Shown: positions 7,154-15,993 of the stretch, piece by piece
How positions within the stretch are numbered: the stretch's first letter is position 1
Layout: every line of letters starts with the position of its first letter
Virus record (IMG/VR): IMGVR_UViG_3300042868_003346
Coordinates: 1-20,058 of that record
From: a virus
Reading direction: 5' to 3' (one strand)
DNA: 20,058 bases
The notes under the pieces: model-generated
What the model saw: only the letters and a program-made list of their open reading frames with translations
Told to the model about the DNA's origin: nothing
Database searches by the model: none
Made by a program: the position numbers and the translations under genes

Positions 7154-9022
7154 ATGACACAAGTTAATAAAGATATACGTTATTTAAATAAAGACTTTAG
7201 TCAGTTTAGACAAAGTTTAATAGAATTTACTAAGACGTATTTCCCGGATACATTTAATGACTTTTCAGAAGCATCACCGGGTACAGTATTGTTAGAACAG
7301 GCTGCGTATGTAGGCGATGTATTATCATATTACACTGATTCTCAATTAAAAGAATCATTATTATCATATGCAACTGAGCGACCTAATGTATTGGCATTGG
7401 CAGCGGATAAAGGATATAAAACAAAAAATTCTATTCCTGCAACTGTTGAATTAGATATATATCAATTACTACCTGCAATTACATTGGGTACGACAAAAGT
7501 ACCAGATTGGAATTATGCATTGACATTAAATTCAGGCATGACTGTTCGTGCAGATCAGTATAATGTAGAATTTAGAACAATATCAGATGTTAATTTTTCT
7601 GCATCATCTTCATTTAATCCTACCGAAGTATCTGTTTATCAAATTAATAGTGTAACAAAAGAAGTTGAGTATTTTCTTTTAAAGAAAAAAGTAAAAGCCA
7701 TTGCAGGTACATTAAAAACAGTTACATTTGATTTTGCAGATGCTAGAAGATTTGATAAAGTAATTGTAGATGATGAAAATATTATTGAAATAGTTGCAAT
7801 TGTAGATTCAGATGAAAATATATGGACAGAAGTGCCGTATTTAGCACAAGATACAGTATATGAAACTGTAGCTAATTCAGTACAAAACGATCCTGCATTA
7901 TCAGTTAATTCAGATGTTCCTTATTTATTAAAACTTAAAAAGACTGCTAGACGATTTGTAACTAGATTTACATCGGAAGGTAAATTAGAAGTTCAATTTG
8001 GAGCAGGTGTTTCTGACAATGACGATGAAACAATTATTCCTAATCCTGATGTATTAGGATTATCATTACCTGGTATTGGTAAATCATTTGATAGTGCATT
8101 AGATCCATCTAACTTTTTATATACAAAAACATATGGATTAGCTCCGTCAAATACAACATTAACTATTACTTATTCAGTAGGAGGAGGCGTAGCTTCAAAT
8201 TTACCATCGCAGACATTAACAAATATCGTAGGTGTAAATTATTCTATTAATGAAGAATTTTTAGATAAGACATTATTACAGCGAATAAAATCTTCAATTG
8301 CATCAACAAATATGTCACCTGCTATTGGCGGGAAGTCATTAGAGTCGATCGAAGAAATACGTCAAAATGCAATGGCAGAATTTGCATCTCAAAATAGAGC
8401 AGTTACTGTACAAGATTATATTATTCGTGCATATTCATTACCTGCTAAATTTGGATCTGTAGCAAAAGCATATGTATTACAAGATGATCAACTTAATGCT
8501 GATAATATAAGAATTCCAAATCCATTAGCTTTAAATTTATATACATTGGGATATGATGTTAATGGTAATTTAGCTCCATTAAATGACGCTGTTAAAACTA
8601 ATCTACAAACTTATTTAAGTCAATATAGATTATTAACGGATGCTGTTAATATTAAAGATGCGTATATTATTAATGTTGGAATTACATTTGAAATAGTTAC
8701 GTTGCCTGAATATAATTCAAATGAAGTATTATTAGCATGTATTACTAAGTTAAAAGATATATTTGCAATTAATAAATGGCAAATAAATCAGCCAATTATA
8801 TTATCTAAAATATATACAGAATTAGATAAAGTAGTAGGTGTACAGACAGTTACATCAGTTGATATTAAGAATTTATATTCATCAACAGCTGGTTATTCAG
8901 GAAATATTTATGATATAAAGACAGCTACTAAAGATGGTGTAGTATATCCTTCATTAGATCCGTCTATTTTTGAAATTAAATATCCTAATAAAGATATAAT
9001 AGGAAAGGTTGTATCACTTTAA
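7154..9022 (+). CDS. 6: Baseplate wedge protein, T4 gp6-like (J-family)
   Basis: gp6 dimers form the inner ring that holds the six wedges of a contractile baseplate together. This protein has 622 residues (T4 gp6 is 660). The N-terminus carries the family pattern: DIRYLNKDFSQFRQSLIEF (7-25), PDTFNDFSEASPGTVLLEQ (31-49) and AYVGDVLSYYTDSQLKE (51-67). A beta-rich middle (about 95-340) is followed by the helical segment SLESIEEIRQNAMAEFASQNR and VTVQDYIIRAYSLPAKFG (about 395-435), also conserved in gp6 and P2 gpJ relatives. The C-terminal domain has alternating strands and helices. The start is one base after the gp25 stop, in a leader with no Shine-Dalgarno site. Identification rests on recognised sequence pattern and gene order. 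Confidence 0.92.
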   Translation: MTQVNKDIRYLNKDFSQFRQSLIEFTKTYFPDTFNDFSEASPGTVLLEQAAYVGDVLSYYTDSQLKESLLSYATERPNVLALAADKGYKTKNSIPATVELDIYQLLPAITLGTTKVPDWNYALTLNSGMTVRADQYNVEFRTISDVNFSASSSFNPTEVSVYQINSVTKEVEYFLLKKKVKAIAGTLKTVTFDFADARRFDKVIVDDENIIEIVAIVDSDENIWTEVPYLAQDTVYETVANSVQNDPALSVNSDVPYLLKLKKTARRFVTRFTSEGKLEVQFGAGVSDNDDETIIPNPDVLGLSLPGIGKSFDSALDPSNFLYTKTYGLAPSNTTLTITYSVGGGVASNLPSQTLTNIVGVNYSINEEFLDKTLLQRIKSSIASTNMSPAIGGKSLESIEEIRQNAMAEFASQNRAVTVQDYIIRAYSLPAKFGSVAKAYVLQDDQLNADNIRIPNPLALNLYTLGYDVNGNLAPLNDAVKTNLQTYLSQYRLLTDAVNIKDAYIINVGITFEIVTLPEYNSNEVLLACITKLKDIFAINKWQINQPIILSKIYTELDKVVGVQTVTSVDIKNLYSSTAGYSGNIYDIKTATKDGVVYPSLDPSIFEIKYPNKDIIGKVVSL

Positions 9023-9033
9023 TACATACAAAA

Positions 9034-10209
9034 ATGATTTGGTCAATATTACCATATAAAGATACTACCTTATACGAGGAAGATTCTACTAGAAATACCG
9101 GATTAGATCAGGTAAACGAACTTCGTGTTCAATTAATAGATTCAAATTATTATGAGTCTAGAATATTAATGTCGTATGATACGAATAAAATTCAAAGTTA
9201 TTTATCAGCCGAATCAATTAATGTATCTGATATCTCTGCTTCATTAAACTTAAATTTAGTGCAAGCATATGAATTACCATTTAAATATGAAATCGGTGTT
9301 CGTCCATTATCACAACCATGGGTTAATGGAAGAGGATATTTAACAGGTACTAGAGTTACTAACGGAGCATCATGGGCTAATATTAATGGTACTACAGATT
9401 GGACCGGTTCGGTGACATTAACGCCGTCAAACTCGGGTAGTTTTAATTATCAAGAAATATCAGGTTCATTATATAAAACCGGTTCATATGATACTGTTAT
9501 AAACTATAATACAACCCCAGGCGGCGGATCGTGGTATATTAATGAAGCTGAAACAGGTTCTTTGTATTGTTTTCAAAGCTTTGATTATAGAACAGATTCA
9601 AATATATCAGTGGATGTATCTCCAATTGTTAAGCAATGGTTAACCAATGACATTCCAAATTACGGATTTATTGTTTATTTAAATAAAATTGATTCTGAAA
9701 CTAGTACTAGTATTTCATTTAATGAAAATACATTAATTCAGACATATGCTGCAGAAACTGATACTATATATTCGCCTACATTAACAATTTATAATTTAGT
9801 ATCTCAAAGTTTTAGTCCTAGTAATACTATTTTAAGTCCAACTGGTAGTGTAATTGTATATCAACCAAATTTCAGTGGAGAAGTTAAAGCTAATTCTAAG
9901 CATAGATTTATATTAGCTGCTAGGCCTGAATATCCTAGGCCTGCATTTGGCCAAAATACAGTGTTTAATGCTTTATTAAATTTACCTAGTAGTTCATATT
10001 ATCAAATTAAAGATTCATTAACAGATGATATTATAATTCCATATAGTCAGTATACAAAAATAAACACTATTGGTAATAATTCATTTATTGAATTTTATAC
10101 AACTATGTTATATCCTGAGCGATATTATAAGTTTGAAATAAAAACTATAGTAGATAACTTTGAATATTTTATAACATCACCTGACTTTACATTTAAAGTA
10201 GTAAGATAA
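9034..10209 (+). CDS. Tail/baseplate structural protein with DNRLRE-like domain
   Basis: A 391-residue beta-rich protein. The first 220 residues resemble the DNRLRE fold, a beta-sandwich found in surface and adhesion proteins: an opening PYKDTTLYEEDSTRNTGLD (7-25), ESRILMSYD (41-49), a conserved-type QPWVNGRGY (about 93-101), and VSPIVKQWLTNDIPNYGFIVYL (about 199-220), the last two being where this family is most recognisable. Residues about 260-391 form a second beta domain. The TPGGGSW loop (about 165) is Gly-rich. The gene follows gp6 by 11 bases, where T4-like phages place further wedge components, and overlaps the next start as TAATG. It is probably a wedge or tail-tip component; I cannot assign a T4 number. 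Confidence 0.65.
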   Translation: MIWSILPYKDTTLYEEDSTRNTGLDQVNELRVQLIDSNYYESRILMSYDTNKIQSYLSAESINVSDISASLNLNLVQAYELPFKYEIGVRPLSQPWVNGRGYLTGTRVTNGASWANINGTTDWTGSVTLTPSNSGSFNYQEISGSLYKTGSYDTVINYNTTPGGGSWYINEAETGSLYCFQSFDYRTDSNISVDVSPIVKQWLTNDIPNYGFIVYLNKIDSETSTSISFNENTLIQTYAAETDTIYSPTLTIYNLVSQSFSPSNTILSPTGSVIVYQPNFSGEVKANSKHRFILAARPEYPRPAFGQNTVFNALLNLPSSSYYQIKDSLTDDIIIPYSQYTKINTIGNNSFIEFYTTMLYPERYYKFEIKTIVDNFEYFITSPDFTFKVVR

Positions 10210-10976
10210 TGCCATATAAGTTACAAGAATTCGATAAAACATATGTATCTACAGGTGCAATTAAGTTAGATACGATAAAATCATTAGGTTATATTCCCTT
10301 GGAAACAGCACCAGATGGTACATTATATATTGATCCTAATGATACTGTTGATAGAAATAATTTAATTCCATTATATTCTGTTAAATTAAATAATGATCAG
10401 TTTCAAAATGTAATAGATACTGAGTTCAATGAGTTTACAGTTCCGGCACAAGATCGTACGCCGTTACTAGAAGCTGAAATTGAAGCACTTCGGTCTGATA
10501 GAAATAGATTGGCAAAATTGTATCAGCAAACAAAAGCTGTTAATGTAGAACAAGAACAAATTATACAAGAGTTTGAAGTTAAAAAGTTTTCTGATCGATT
10601 GTATAGAACATTTGCTTTATTTTCTGATGCAAATCCAACTAAATTAATGTCTAAAAACAAACGTTATATTTTGTATATGCAACCAGATGGTAATCTAGTA
10701 ATGTATCAATCTAAAAATCCAAATGGATATGACGTTAATGCAGAGGGCGAAAATGGAATTGTTATATGGGCATCAAATCAAGGAGTAAAAGGCGACGGTC
10801 CATGGACAGCGGGATTTCAGGTAGATACTAATTTTGTAGTACGAGATAATTCAGGTATTGCTAGATGGGATTCAGGAACTGATAATCGAGCTAGCGCTGA
10901 TGCATATTTAATTTTACAAGACAGTGGAGTATTACAAATTCTAGATGGTACTAGAGTTGTATGGCAAGTACCGTAA
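10209..10976 (+). CDS. Baseplate/tail protein with C-terminal bulb-type lectin domain
   Basis: A 255-residue protein with three parts. Residues 1-75 contain a short beta region (YKLQEFDKTY, TLYIDPND). Residues about 80-125 (LLEAEIEALRSDRNRLAKLY and following) form a coiled coil. Residues about 127-255 look like a bulb-type (B-) lectin: three sub-repeats, with YMQPDGNLVMYQ close to the Q-x-D-x-N-x-V-x-Y mannose-binding motif, then FQVDTNFVVRDNSGIARWDSG and LILQDSGVLQILDGTRVVWQ, in which the motif is partly degraded. Only the first repeat keeps the binding residues well, so sugar binding is plausible at one site. The gene overlaps the previous stop and is followed by a hairpin. Role: probably surface-glycan contact or stabilisation at the tail tip. 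Confidence 0.75.
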   Translation: MPYKLQEFDKTYVSTGAIKLDTIKSLGYIPLETAPDGTLYIDPNDTVDRNNLIPLYSVKLNNDQFQNVIDTEFNEFTVPAQDRTPLLEAEIEALRSDRNRLAKLYQQTKAVNVEQEQIIQEFEVKKFSDRLYRTFALFSDANPTKLMSKNKRYILYMQPDGNLVMYQSKNPNGYDVNAEGENGIVIWASNQGVKGDGPWTAGFQVDTNFVVRDNSGIARWDSGTDNRASADAYLILQDSGVLQILDGTRVVWQVP

Positions 10977-10977
10977 C

Positions 10978-10995
10978 GGTTTATCTACATAAACC
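10978..10995. other. Perfect seven-pair hairpin between tail genes
   Basis: GGTTTAT (10978-10984) pairs perfectly with ATAAACC (10989-10995) around a CTAC loop, starting two bases after the stop at 10974-10976. The overlapping string ACCGT-A-ACGGT (10970-10980) is a competing small palindrome. No T-run follows, so it is not a classical terminator. The stem uses the same GGTTTA/TAAACC arms as the hairpin after the sigma-factor gene. Confidence 0.55.
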
Positions 10996-11001
10996 TTATA
11001 T

Positions 11002-11014
11002 CTAAATATTTATA
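11002..11014. promoter_or_regulatory. Possible late-promoter-like AT element before the 1418-residue tail gene
   Basis: The stretch contains CTAAATA (11002-11008), like late-promoter cores reported in cyanophage relatives of T4, and ATATTTAT (11006-11013). TATTTATA at 11007-11014 is the exact reverse complement of the T4 late core TATAAATA. It ends only four bases before the ATG at 11019. If CTAAATA were a -10 box the transcript would start at or inside the gene, giving a leaderless message. Orientation and function are uncertain. Confidence 0.25.
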
Positions 11015-11018
11015 ATAG

Positions 11019-14000
11019 ATGTTATCGGTATTTACAAATTCAAATGAATTATTAGCTACTAACAAAACTACTGTTGGTAATCGATTGCAGATTATTGACA
11101 CTAGTTTAATGTCTGCAAAATACTTCGGTGTTACGTTATCAGGTAGTAATAATTCAAATGTAAAAACAGAATTTCATTTATATACAACTACAGGAAACTA
11201 TATTACGGGTGATCATAATATTACTACAAAAATAGGATATAATGATACTACTAATAATGATGTAGCTCCGGAATTTTTAGCTGTAGATTTTAAATCTAAG
11301 TTTAATGAATTAGGTCTTACTAAAGGTACATTTAAAACAGTTTTAAATGTACTTGATGATATTATTGGTTCATTCGATGGTCCAAAATTATGGGTTAAAG
11401 AAATTTCGCCATCTAGAACAGAACTTCGTTTACAGTTAGCTAATAATTTAGATCCTACTTTAATTCAAAGTGTAACTGATTTTCAACGCAGGTGGGAGTT
11501 AAATAATAAATTAAATACAGCATTTTCGTATTTACTTAATTTTGGAAATAACAATACATTTCAAATTGTTAATTTTAGATTTGATATTGATTTATCGACT
11601 GTACCAGAAATAGTCGTAAAACTATATCAGCCATTATCTAGTACTATAGGTGAAAAGTCTAAACTTTGGATTTCTGAAGAAGTCATTAGTAGTATAATAC
11701 AAACTATAAACATTGTACCTGAAGCTACTGAGGAAGACGGAAATCAACTTTTAGGACCTAATTTTAATATTGATGAATATACAGTTCAATCTGTAGCGAC
11801 TGATTATAAATCATTTAACGATTTATTAGCTTCAAATGTTAGTACATCGCAAAAAATTATTGATAAGTACGTTTCAGGATCTAGTGGTATTGCATTAAAT
11901 ATTCAGTACAATGAATTTAATAACTTTGTTCATTATGGATCTGCAGTAGAACAAGTAGAAAACTTCTACTATAAAATGCAATTAATTGAATCATATTCAG
12001 ATAAAATTAATACATTAAAAACATCTACTTTATCTAGTTATATTTCTACAAATATTAATGATATATACAATCAACGAAATGCTATAGTAAATTCATTTAG
12101 TAATTTTGAAAAGTATTTGTTTTTTGAATCTGATATTTCTAGATTATATACACATATAACTGGATCTGTATCACCATGGCCTAAACAAGCAGTTACATCA
12201 GGATCGACTTGGGTAGAAGCATTTGAACGATGGTCATTAGCATCTTATACATTTGGAAGTGGAGGAGTATATGAAGATCCATATCAATACTTCGAATCAA
12301 ATTATTCTACTACTAGTTCAGTAGCCGAAACATATTATGCTAATTTATTAGAACAAGCTACAATTTATGATACATTTAATGTACATGCATTAGTAAATGC
12401 AGTACCTGCTCATATGTTAACAGTAGATGCATCTGATGAATTTTCTATGTTTGTTAATATGTTAGGTCAGCATTATGACGTAATTTGGTCATATGTTAAC
12501 CATTTAACAGATATTAATCTTCGAGAAGAAAATCCTAAGGCAGGTGTATCTGATGATTTATTATATGACATCGCTAAGTCATTTGGTTGGGAGTTAATTA
12601 ATGGTAAATCTACATCTGAATTATGGAGATATGCATTAGGAGTTGATACTAATAATTCAGATTCTAATTCATTATCAACTGAAGCTTCAGTTAAAGAAGT
12701 ATGGCGTCGAATAGTTAATAATTTACCGTATATTTTAAAAACAAAAGGAACAATAAGATCTGTTAAAGCTTTAATTAACTGTTTTGGTATTCCATCGACA
12801 TTTTTATCTATTAAAGAATACGGCGGCCCGTCTACATATACAGAAGACAATCATTTTCCTAATTTCGAAAAAGAAACATTTAATTATGCATGGCGAGCGA
12901 CCGGATCTGCATATTTATCTATTCCTTATACAGGCTCATTAGCGCAGATTAATCCTAATACAATTGAATTTAGGTTTAAGACTGATAATAACAGTGTATA
13001 TAATTCAGGCTCTTCATATAGAATTTTACAATTATCCGATAGTTTATTTTTAGATTTAACTAAACAGTCTAATGTAAACAATAAAGGTCGATTAACATTA
13101 TATGGCACAGGTAATTCGGGATCTGTATTTATATCTGATTTAGAAGTATTTGATAATTCATGGCATACCGTTGCAATTAATCATAGCACGGGTAGTACGA
13201 TGACATGGAATATAGATGCAGTTAAATCATTATATGGAAAAACAGTATACCATAAGTCAGCATCTATTGATTTAACAGTATCTAGTTCAGCATTTAAATT
13301 GTTTAGTTCTGCATCTAATAGTACCGTATTATATTTTGGCAGCGGCTCGAACAAATTAAATGGCCATATACAAGAAATTAGACTTTGGTCTGGTAGTTTA
13401 AATGATTCGTCTATTCAAGAACATGCAGCTTCACCGTCTACATATACATTTAATGTAGATAGATATGCAACAGCTACCGGTGACGAAGCATTAGCTTCAT
13501 ATAATAACTTGATCAACAGATATTCATTATTATCTAATCAAGTATATTCAGGATCTGTATACATAAATTCTATACATCCTAATCAAAGTTTATATCAAAA
13601 TAAATTGTATTTTAATGGATATGTAACACAATCAACCGATTACATTAAAACTAATGCATTTGAAGGGTTTGAAGAAACATATTATTTGCCTACGCCGTCG
13701 TTAGGAAATACGTCATTGTATTCTAATAAGGTTAGGATAGAATCGTCTTCATTAAACGGAACATTAAATACAAAAACTAGAGTAGAAGCTTCTTCATATG
13801 ATAAATTTTCGTCTGATTCAAATCGGTTAGGAATTTACTTTTCTCCACAAAATGCAATCAATGAAGATATTTTTAATCAATTAGGATATTTTGAAATTGA
13901 TGATTATATAGGAAATCCAAGTGACATTTTCAACGACAACTATCCAGTTTTAAAATCATTCTCTAGTAAGTATTGGAAAAAGTATAATACTAAAAATGAT

Positions 14001-15275
14001 TTTGAAGCATATTTTAGATCATTGGTTGATTATGATTTTACATTATTTGAATATATTAAGAGATTAGTTCCATTACGAACTAATTTAATATCTGGTTTAG
14101 TAATTGAACCAAATGTATTAGAAAGAAATAAAGTACGATCATTAGGTAAAGCATCGATTCAGAACTTATATCATACTAGTTCAATTAACGTAGATGATAC
14201 AACTATAGTAACCGGCGTTGATGAAACATTACCAATGGCACAAATGTCCGGATCTACCGCAACATTTAATGCAGAGTATAGACAAGTATCTCCCGGATTA
14301 ATTGAAAGTATTGGAGAAGATATTAATATCTTAACAGGTACCTGGTCACAGACAAGACAAATTGGAGCATTTACTATTAAAGAATCAGGCTCATATGTAC
14401 CTATACAAAAATTAATATTAAATAGTAGGCCATCTGTTGAATTACTAGTTCCTAGTACCGATTTATCTGATATATTTGGTAATGCATTAAATTTTGATAA
14501 TGCAGATCCTGCTTTTTATTTTAATACCGTAGCTGCGGTAGGTTCTAACATTACATATACATATGGAACAGTACCAGGCGGTGATCAAGGTGTTACTTAT
14601 TCTACAAATACAGATATAACAAACAAAGGAAAAATAGCTGCACCGGGTGGTTCTGGAGTACCTGGGTTTGTAACATCGTCATGTTTATGGATTTCAGGTT
14701 CGATCGGACCGGGCAGTGGTAAGTTTGTTAATATTTTTATTCCGTCATTAAATAACATTTATCAAAATATTAACGTTTCATTTGCAGTTAGAGATAAAAC
14801 CGGCTTAGGATTACCTACTAATACAGCATTAACATTATATGCAGCTGGTACTAATAGAATATTACATGAAACATCTACTAGTGCCGTAGGAAGTTTTGTT
14901 ACATACAATTACACTGCGGTTCCAAATATTAATGGAATTAATTTAAGTATTGTTATTAATGGAATTTCATCGTTTGATTTATTTGTAGATAATATTTCTG
15001 TTATAGGAACATATAAAAAATCTGATATTCAAGATTTTGAAAAAGGTTCAATGCAACATATTTCATTAAAGAATCAAACATATGCAGGCTCAAAATTAAC
15101 AGGACCTGCAGTTAACGTTAATTCAGCAGCAACAGTAGATGGTGGACCTGTAGTTAAAGTAACTAAAGTTAATCCAAATCAGTTAACGTTTGCAGATAAA
15201 CAAATAACTACAATTGATCAGACCGTTACAGGTCAAAAGATTAAAAAGGTAGGCGGTAGCAATACAAATGTATAA
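11019..15275 (+). CDS. Giant tail/baseplate protein with internal LamG-like domain
   Basis: At 1418 residues this is the largest protein of the window. The N-terminal 150 residues include FDGPKLWVKEISPSRTELRL, of a type seen at the start of large baseplate proteins. Residues about 470-615 (DEFSMFVNMLGQHYDVIWSY, then NNLPYILKTKGTIRSVKALI and SIKEYGGP) resemble the tail-protein-I/gp7-like module of contractile phages. Residues about 628-808 look like a LamG/concanavalin-type beta-sandwich (ATGSAYLSIPYTG, WHTVAINHSTG, GHIQEIRLWSGSL), an insert likely to bind sugars. After it the helical part resumes, with VPLRTNLISGLVIEPNVLERN (about 1017-1037). Residues about 1180-1335 form another carbohydrate-binding-like beta domain. 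It probably combines a wedge role (gp7-like) with receptor contact; the combination is inferred from layout. Confidence 0.72.
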   Translation: MLSVFTNSNELLATNKTTVGNRLQIIDTSLMSAKYFGVTLSGSNNSNVKTEFHLYTTTGNYITGDHNITTKIGYNDTTNNDVAPEFLAVDFKSKFNELGLTKGTFKTVLNVLDDIIGSFDGPKLWVKEISPSRTELRLQLANNLDPTLIQSVTDFQRRWELNNKLNTAFSYLLNFGNNNTFQIVNFRFDIDLSTVPEIVVKLYQPLSSTIGEKSKLWISEEVISSIIQTINIVPEATEEDGNQLLGPNFNIDEYTVQSVATDYKSFNDLLASNVSTSQKIIDKYVSGSSGIALNIQYNEFNNFVHYGSAVEQVENFYYKMQLIESYSDKINTLKTSTLSSYISTNINDIYNQRNAIVNSFSNFEKYLFFESDISRLYTHITGSVSPWPKQAVTSGSTWVEAFERWSLASYTFGSGGVYEDPYQYFESNYSTTSSVAETYYANLLEQATIYDTFNVHALVNAVPAHMLTVDASDEFSMFVNMLGQHYDVIWSYVNHLTDINLREENPKAGVSDDLLYDIAKSFGWELINGKSTSELWRYALGVDTNNSDSNSLSTEASVKEVWRRIVNNLPYILKTKGTIRSVKALINCFGIPSTFLSIKEYGGPSTYTEDNHFPNFEKETFNYAWRATGSAYLSIPYTGSLAQINPNTIEFRFKTDNNSVYNSGSSYRILQLSDSLFLDLTKQSNVNNKGRLTLYGTGNSGSVFISDLEVFDNSWHTVAINHSTGSTMTWNIDAVKSLYGKTVYHKSASIDLTVSSSAFKLFSSASNSTVLYFGSGSNKLNGHIQEIRLWSGSLNDSSIQEHAASPSTYTFNVDRYATATGDEALASYNNLINRYSLLSNQVYSGSVYINSIHPNQSLYQNKLYFNGYVTQSTDYIKTNAFEGFEETYYLPTPSLGNTSLYSNKVRIESSSLNGTLNTKTRVEASSYDKFSSDSNRLGIYFSPQNAINEDIFNQLGYFEIDDYIGNPSDIFNDNYPVLKSFSSKYWKKYNTKNDFEAYFRSLVDYDFTLFEYIKRLVPLRTNLISGLVIEPNVLERNKVRSLGKASIQNLYHTSSINVDDTTIVTGVDETLPMAQMSGSTATFNAEYRQVSPGLIESIGEDINILTGTWSQTRQIGAFTIKESGSYVPIQKLILNSRPSVELLVPSTDLSDIFGNALNFDNADPAFYFNTVAAVGSNITYTYGTVPGGDQGVTYSTNTDITNKGKIAAPGGSGVPGFVTSSCLWISGSIGPGSGKFVNIFIPSLNNIYQNINVSFAVRDKTGLGLPTNTALTLYAAGTNRILHETSTSAVGSFVTYNYTAVPNINGINLSIVINGISSFDLFVDNISVIGTYKKSDIQDFEKGSMQHISLKNQTYAGSKLTGPAVNVNSAATVDGGPVVKVTKVNPNQLTFADKQITTIDQTVTGQKIKKVGGSNTNV

Positions 15276-15291
15276 TTTTTACAAAACAATA

Positions 15292-15309
15292 TTTATTAAA
15301 AATAATAAA
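15292..15309. other. A/T-only hairpin just before a tail gene
   Basis: TTTATTA (15292-15298) pairs perfectly with TAATAAA (15303-15309) around an AAAA loop, ending four bases before the ATG at 15314. Only A-T pairs are present, so the fold is weak. The left arm overlaps ATATTTAT (15289-15296). It could influence translation start or simply reflect AT richness. Confidence 0.35.
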
Positions 15310-15313
15310 GAAA

Positions 15314-15988
15314 ATGGCATATTTAGATAACAGTTCAATAACAGTTGACGCTATTTTAACTAAAAAAGGAAGAGAACTTCTTTCAAAAGGTAAAGATGAG
15401 TTTAAAATTACACAATTTGCAGTAGCGGATGATGAAATTGATTATGATTTATGGAATCCAGCACATCCATTAGGGTCAGATTATTATGGAATCATTATCG
15501 AAAACATGCCATTAGTAGAAGCCACGCCCGATGAGTCTAATATAATGCGTTATAAATTAGTAACGTTACCTAAAAAGACCGCAAGGATTCCAGTTATATC
15601 AGTTGGACAAACTTCAATTACATTAACTTCACCTGGTCAAATATCTAGAATTGAACCTACTACCGTTAACTTTGATAAAGGAAATGCAACTTTAGGATAC
15701 ACTGCAATTCTTTCAAATTCGGATGTAGCAACTTTATCTGTTGTACAACCGGTAGCAGCTGGAGTAAGTCCTACCGTTCCTAGATTTATTGGAGATTCAG
15801 AAGCAGCTCAATCAGTTGCAGCTACGGGATTTACTTTTTCAATTACTGCAAAACAACAATTAGTATCTGATAAGTCAGCTACTATTACAATCATTGGTAA
15901 TGAAACAGGTGGTAGAATTACTATTAACTTAACTGTTAAGAAAACAGAATTAGCTACCGCAATTGGAACATCAATTACAAACGCATAA
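15314..15988 (+). CDS. Tail structural protein with Ig-like C-terminal domain
   Basis: A 224-residue protein in two parts. Residues 1-90 contain the strongly patterned start MAYLDNSSITVDAILTKKGR, then FKITQFAVADDEIDYDLWN and HPLGSDYYGIIIENMPLVEA, a layout I recall from hypothetical tail proteins of marine phages; the function is not known to me. Residues about 95-215 form regular beta strands (SITLTSPGQISRIEPTTVNF, GYTAILSNSDVATLSVV, SATITIIGNETGGRITINL) compatible with an Ig-like decoration domain. The gene is 38 bases after the giant tail gene and 5 bases before the next tail gene, so it belongs to the distal tail cluster. The leader aataaagaaa-ATG lacks a real Shine-Dalgarno site. Confidence 0.75.
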   Translation: MAYLDNSSITVDAILTKKGRELLSKGKDEFKITQFAVADDEIDYDLWNPAHPLGSDYYGIIIENMPLVEATPDESNIMRYKLVTLPKKTARIPVISVGQTSITLTSPGQISRIEPTTVNFDKGNATLGYTAILSNSDVATLSVVQPVAAGVSPTVPRFIGDSEAAQSVAATGFTFSITAKQQLVSDKSATITIIGNETGGRITINLTVKKTELATAIGTSITNA

Positions 15989-15993
15989 AATAA

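Noticed and set aside
9920-9943. Direct repeat CTAGGCCTG (9920-9928 and 9935-9943)
   Set aside because: It encodes Arg-Pro twice within a conserved-looking coding stretch (RPEY, RPAF), so codon choice explains it.
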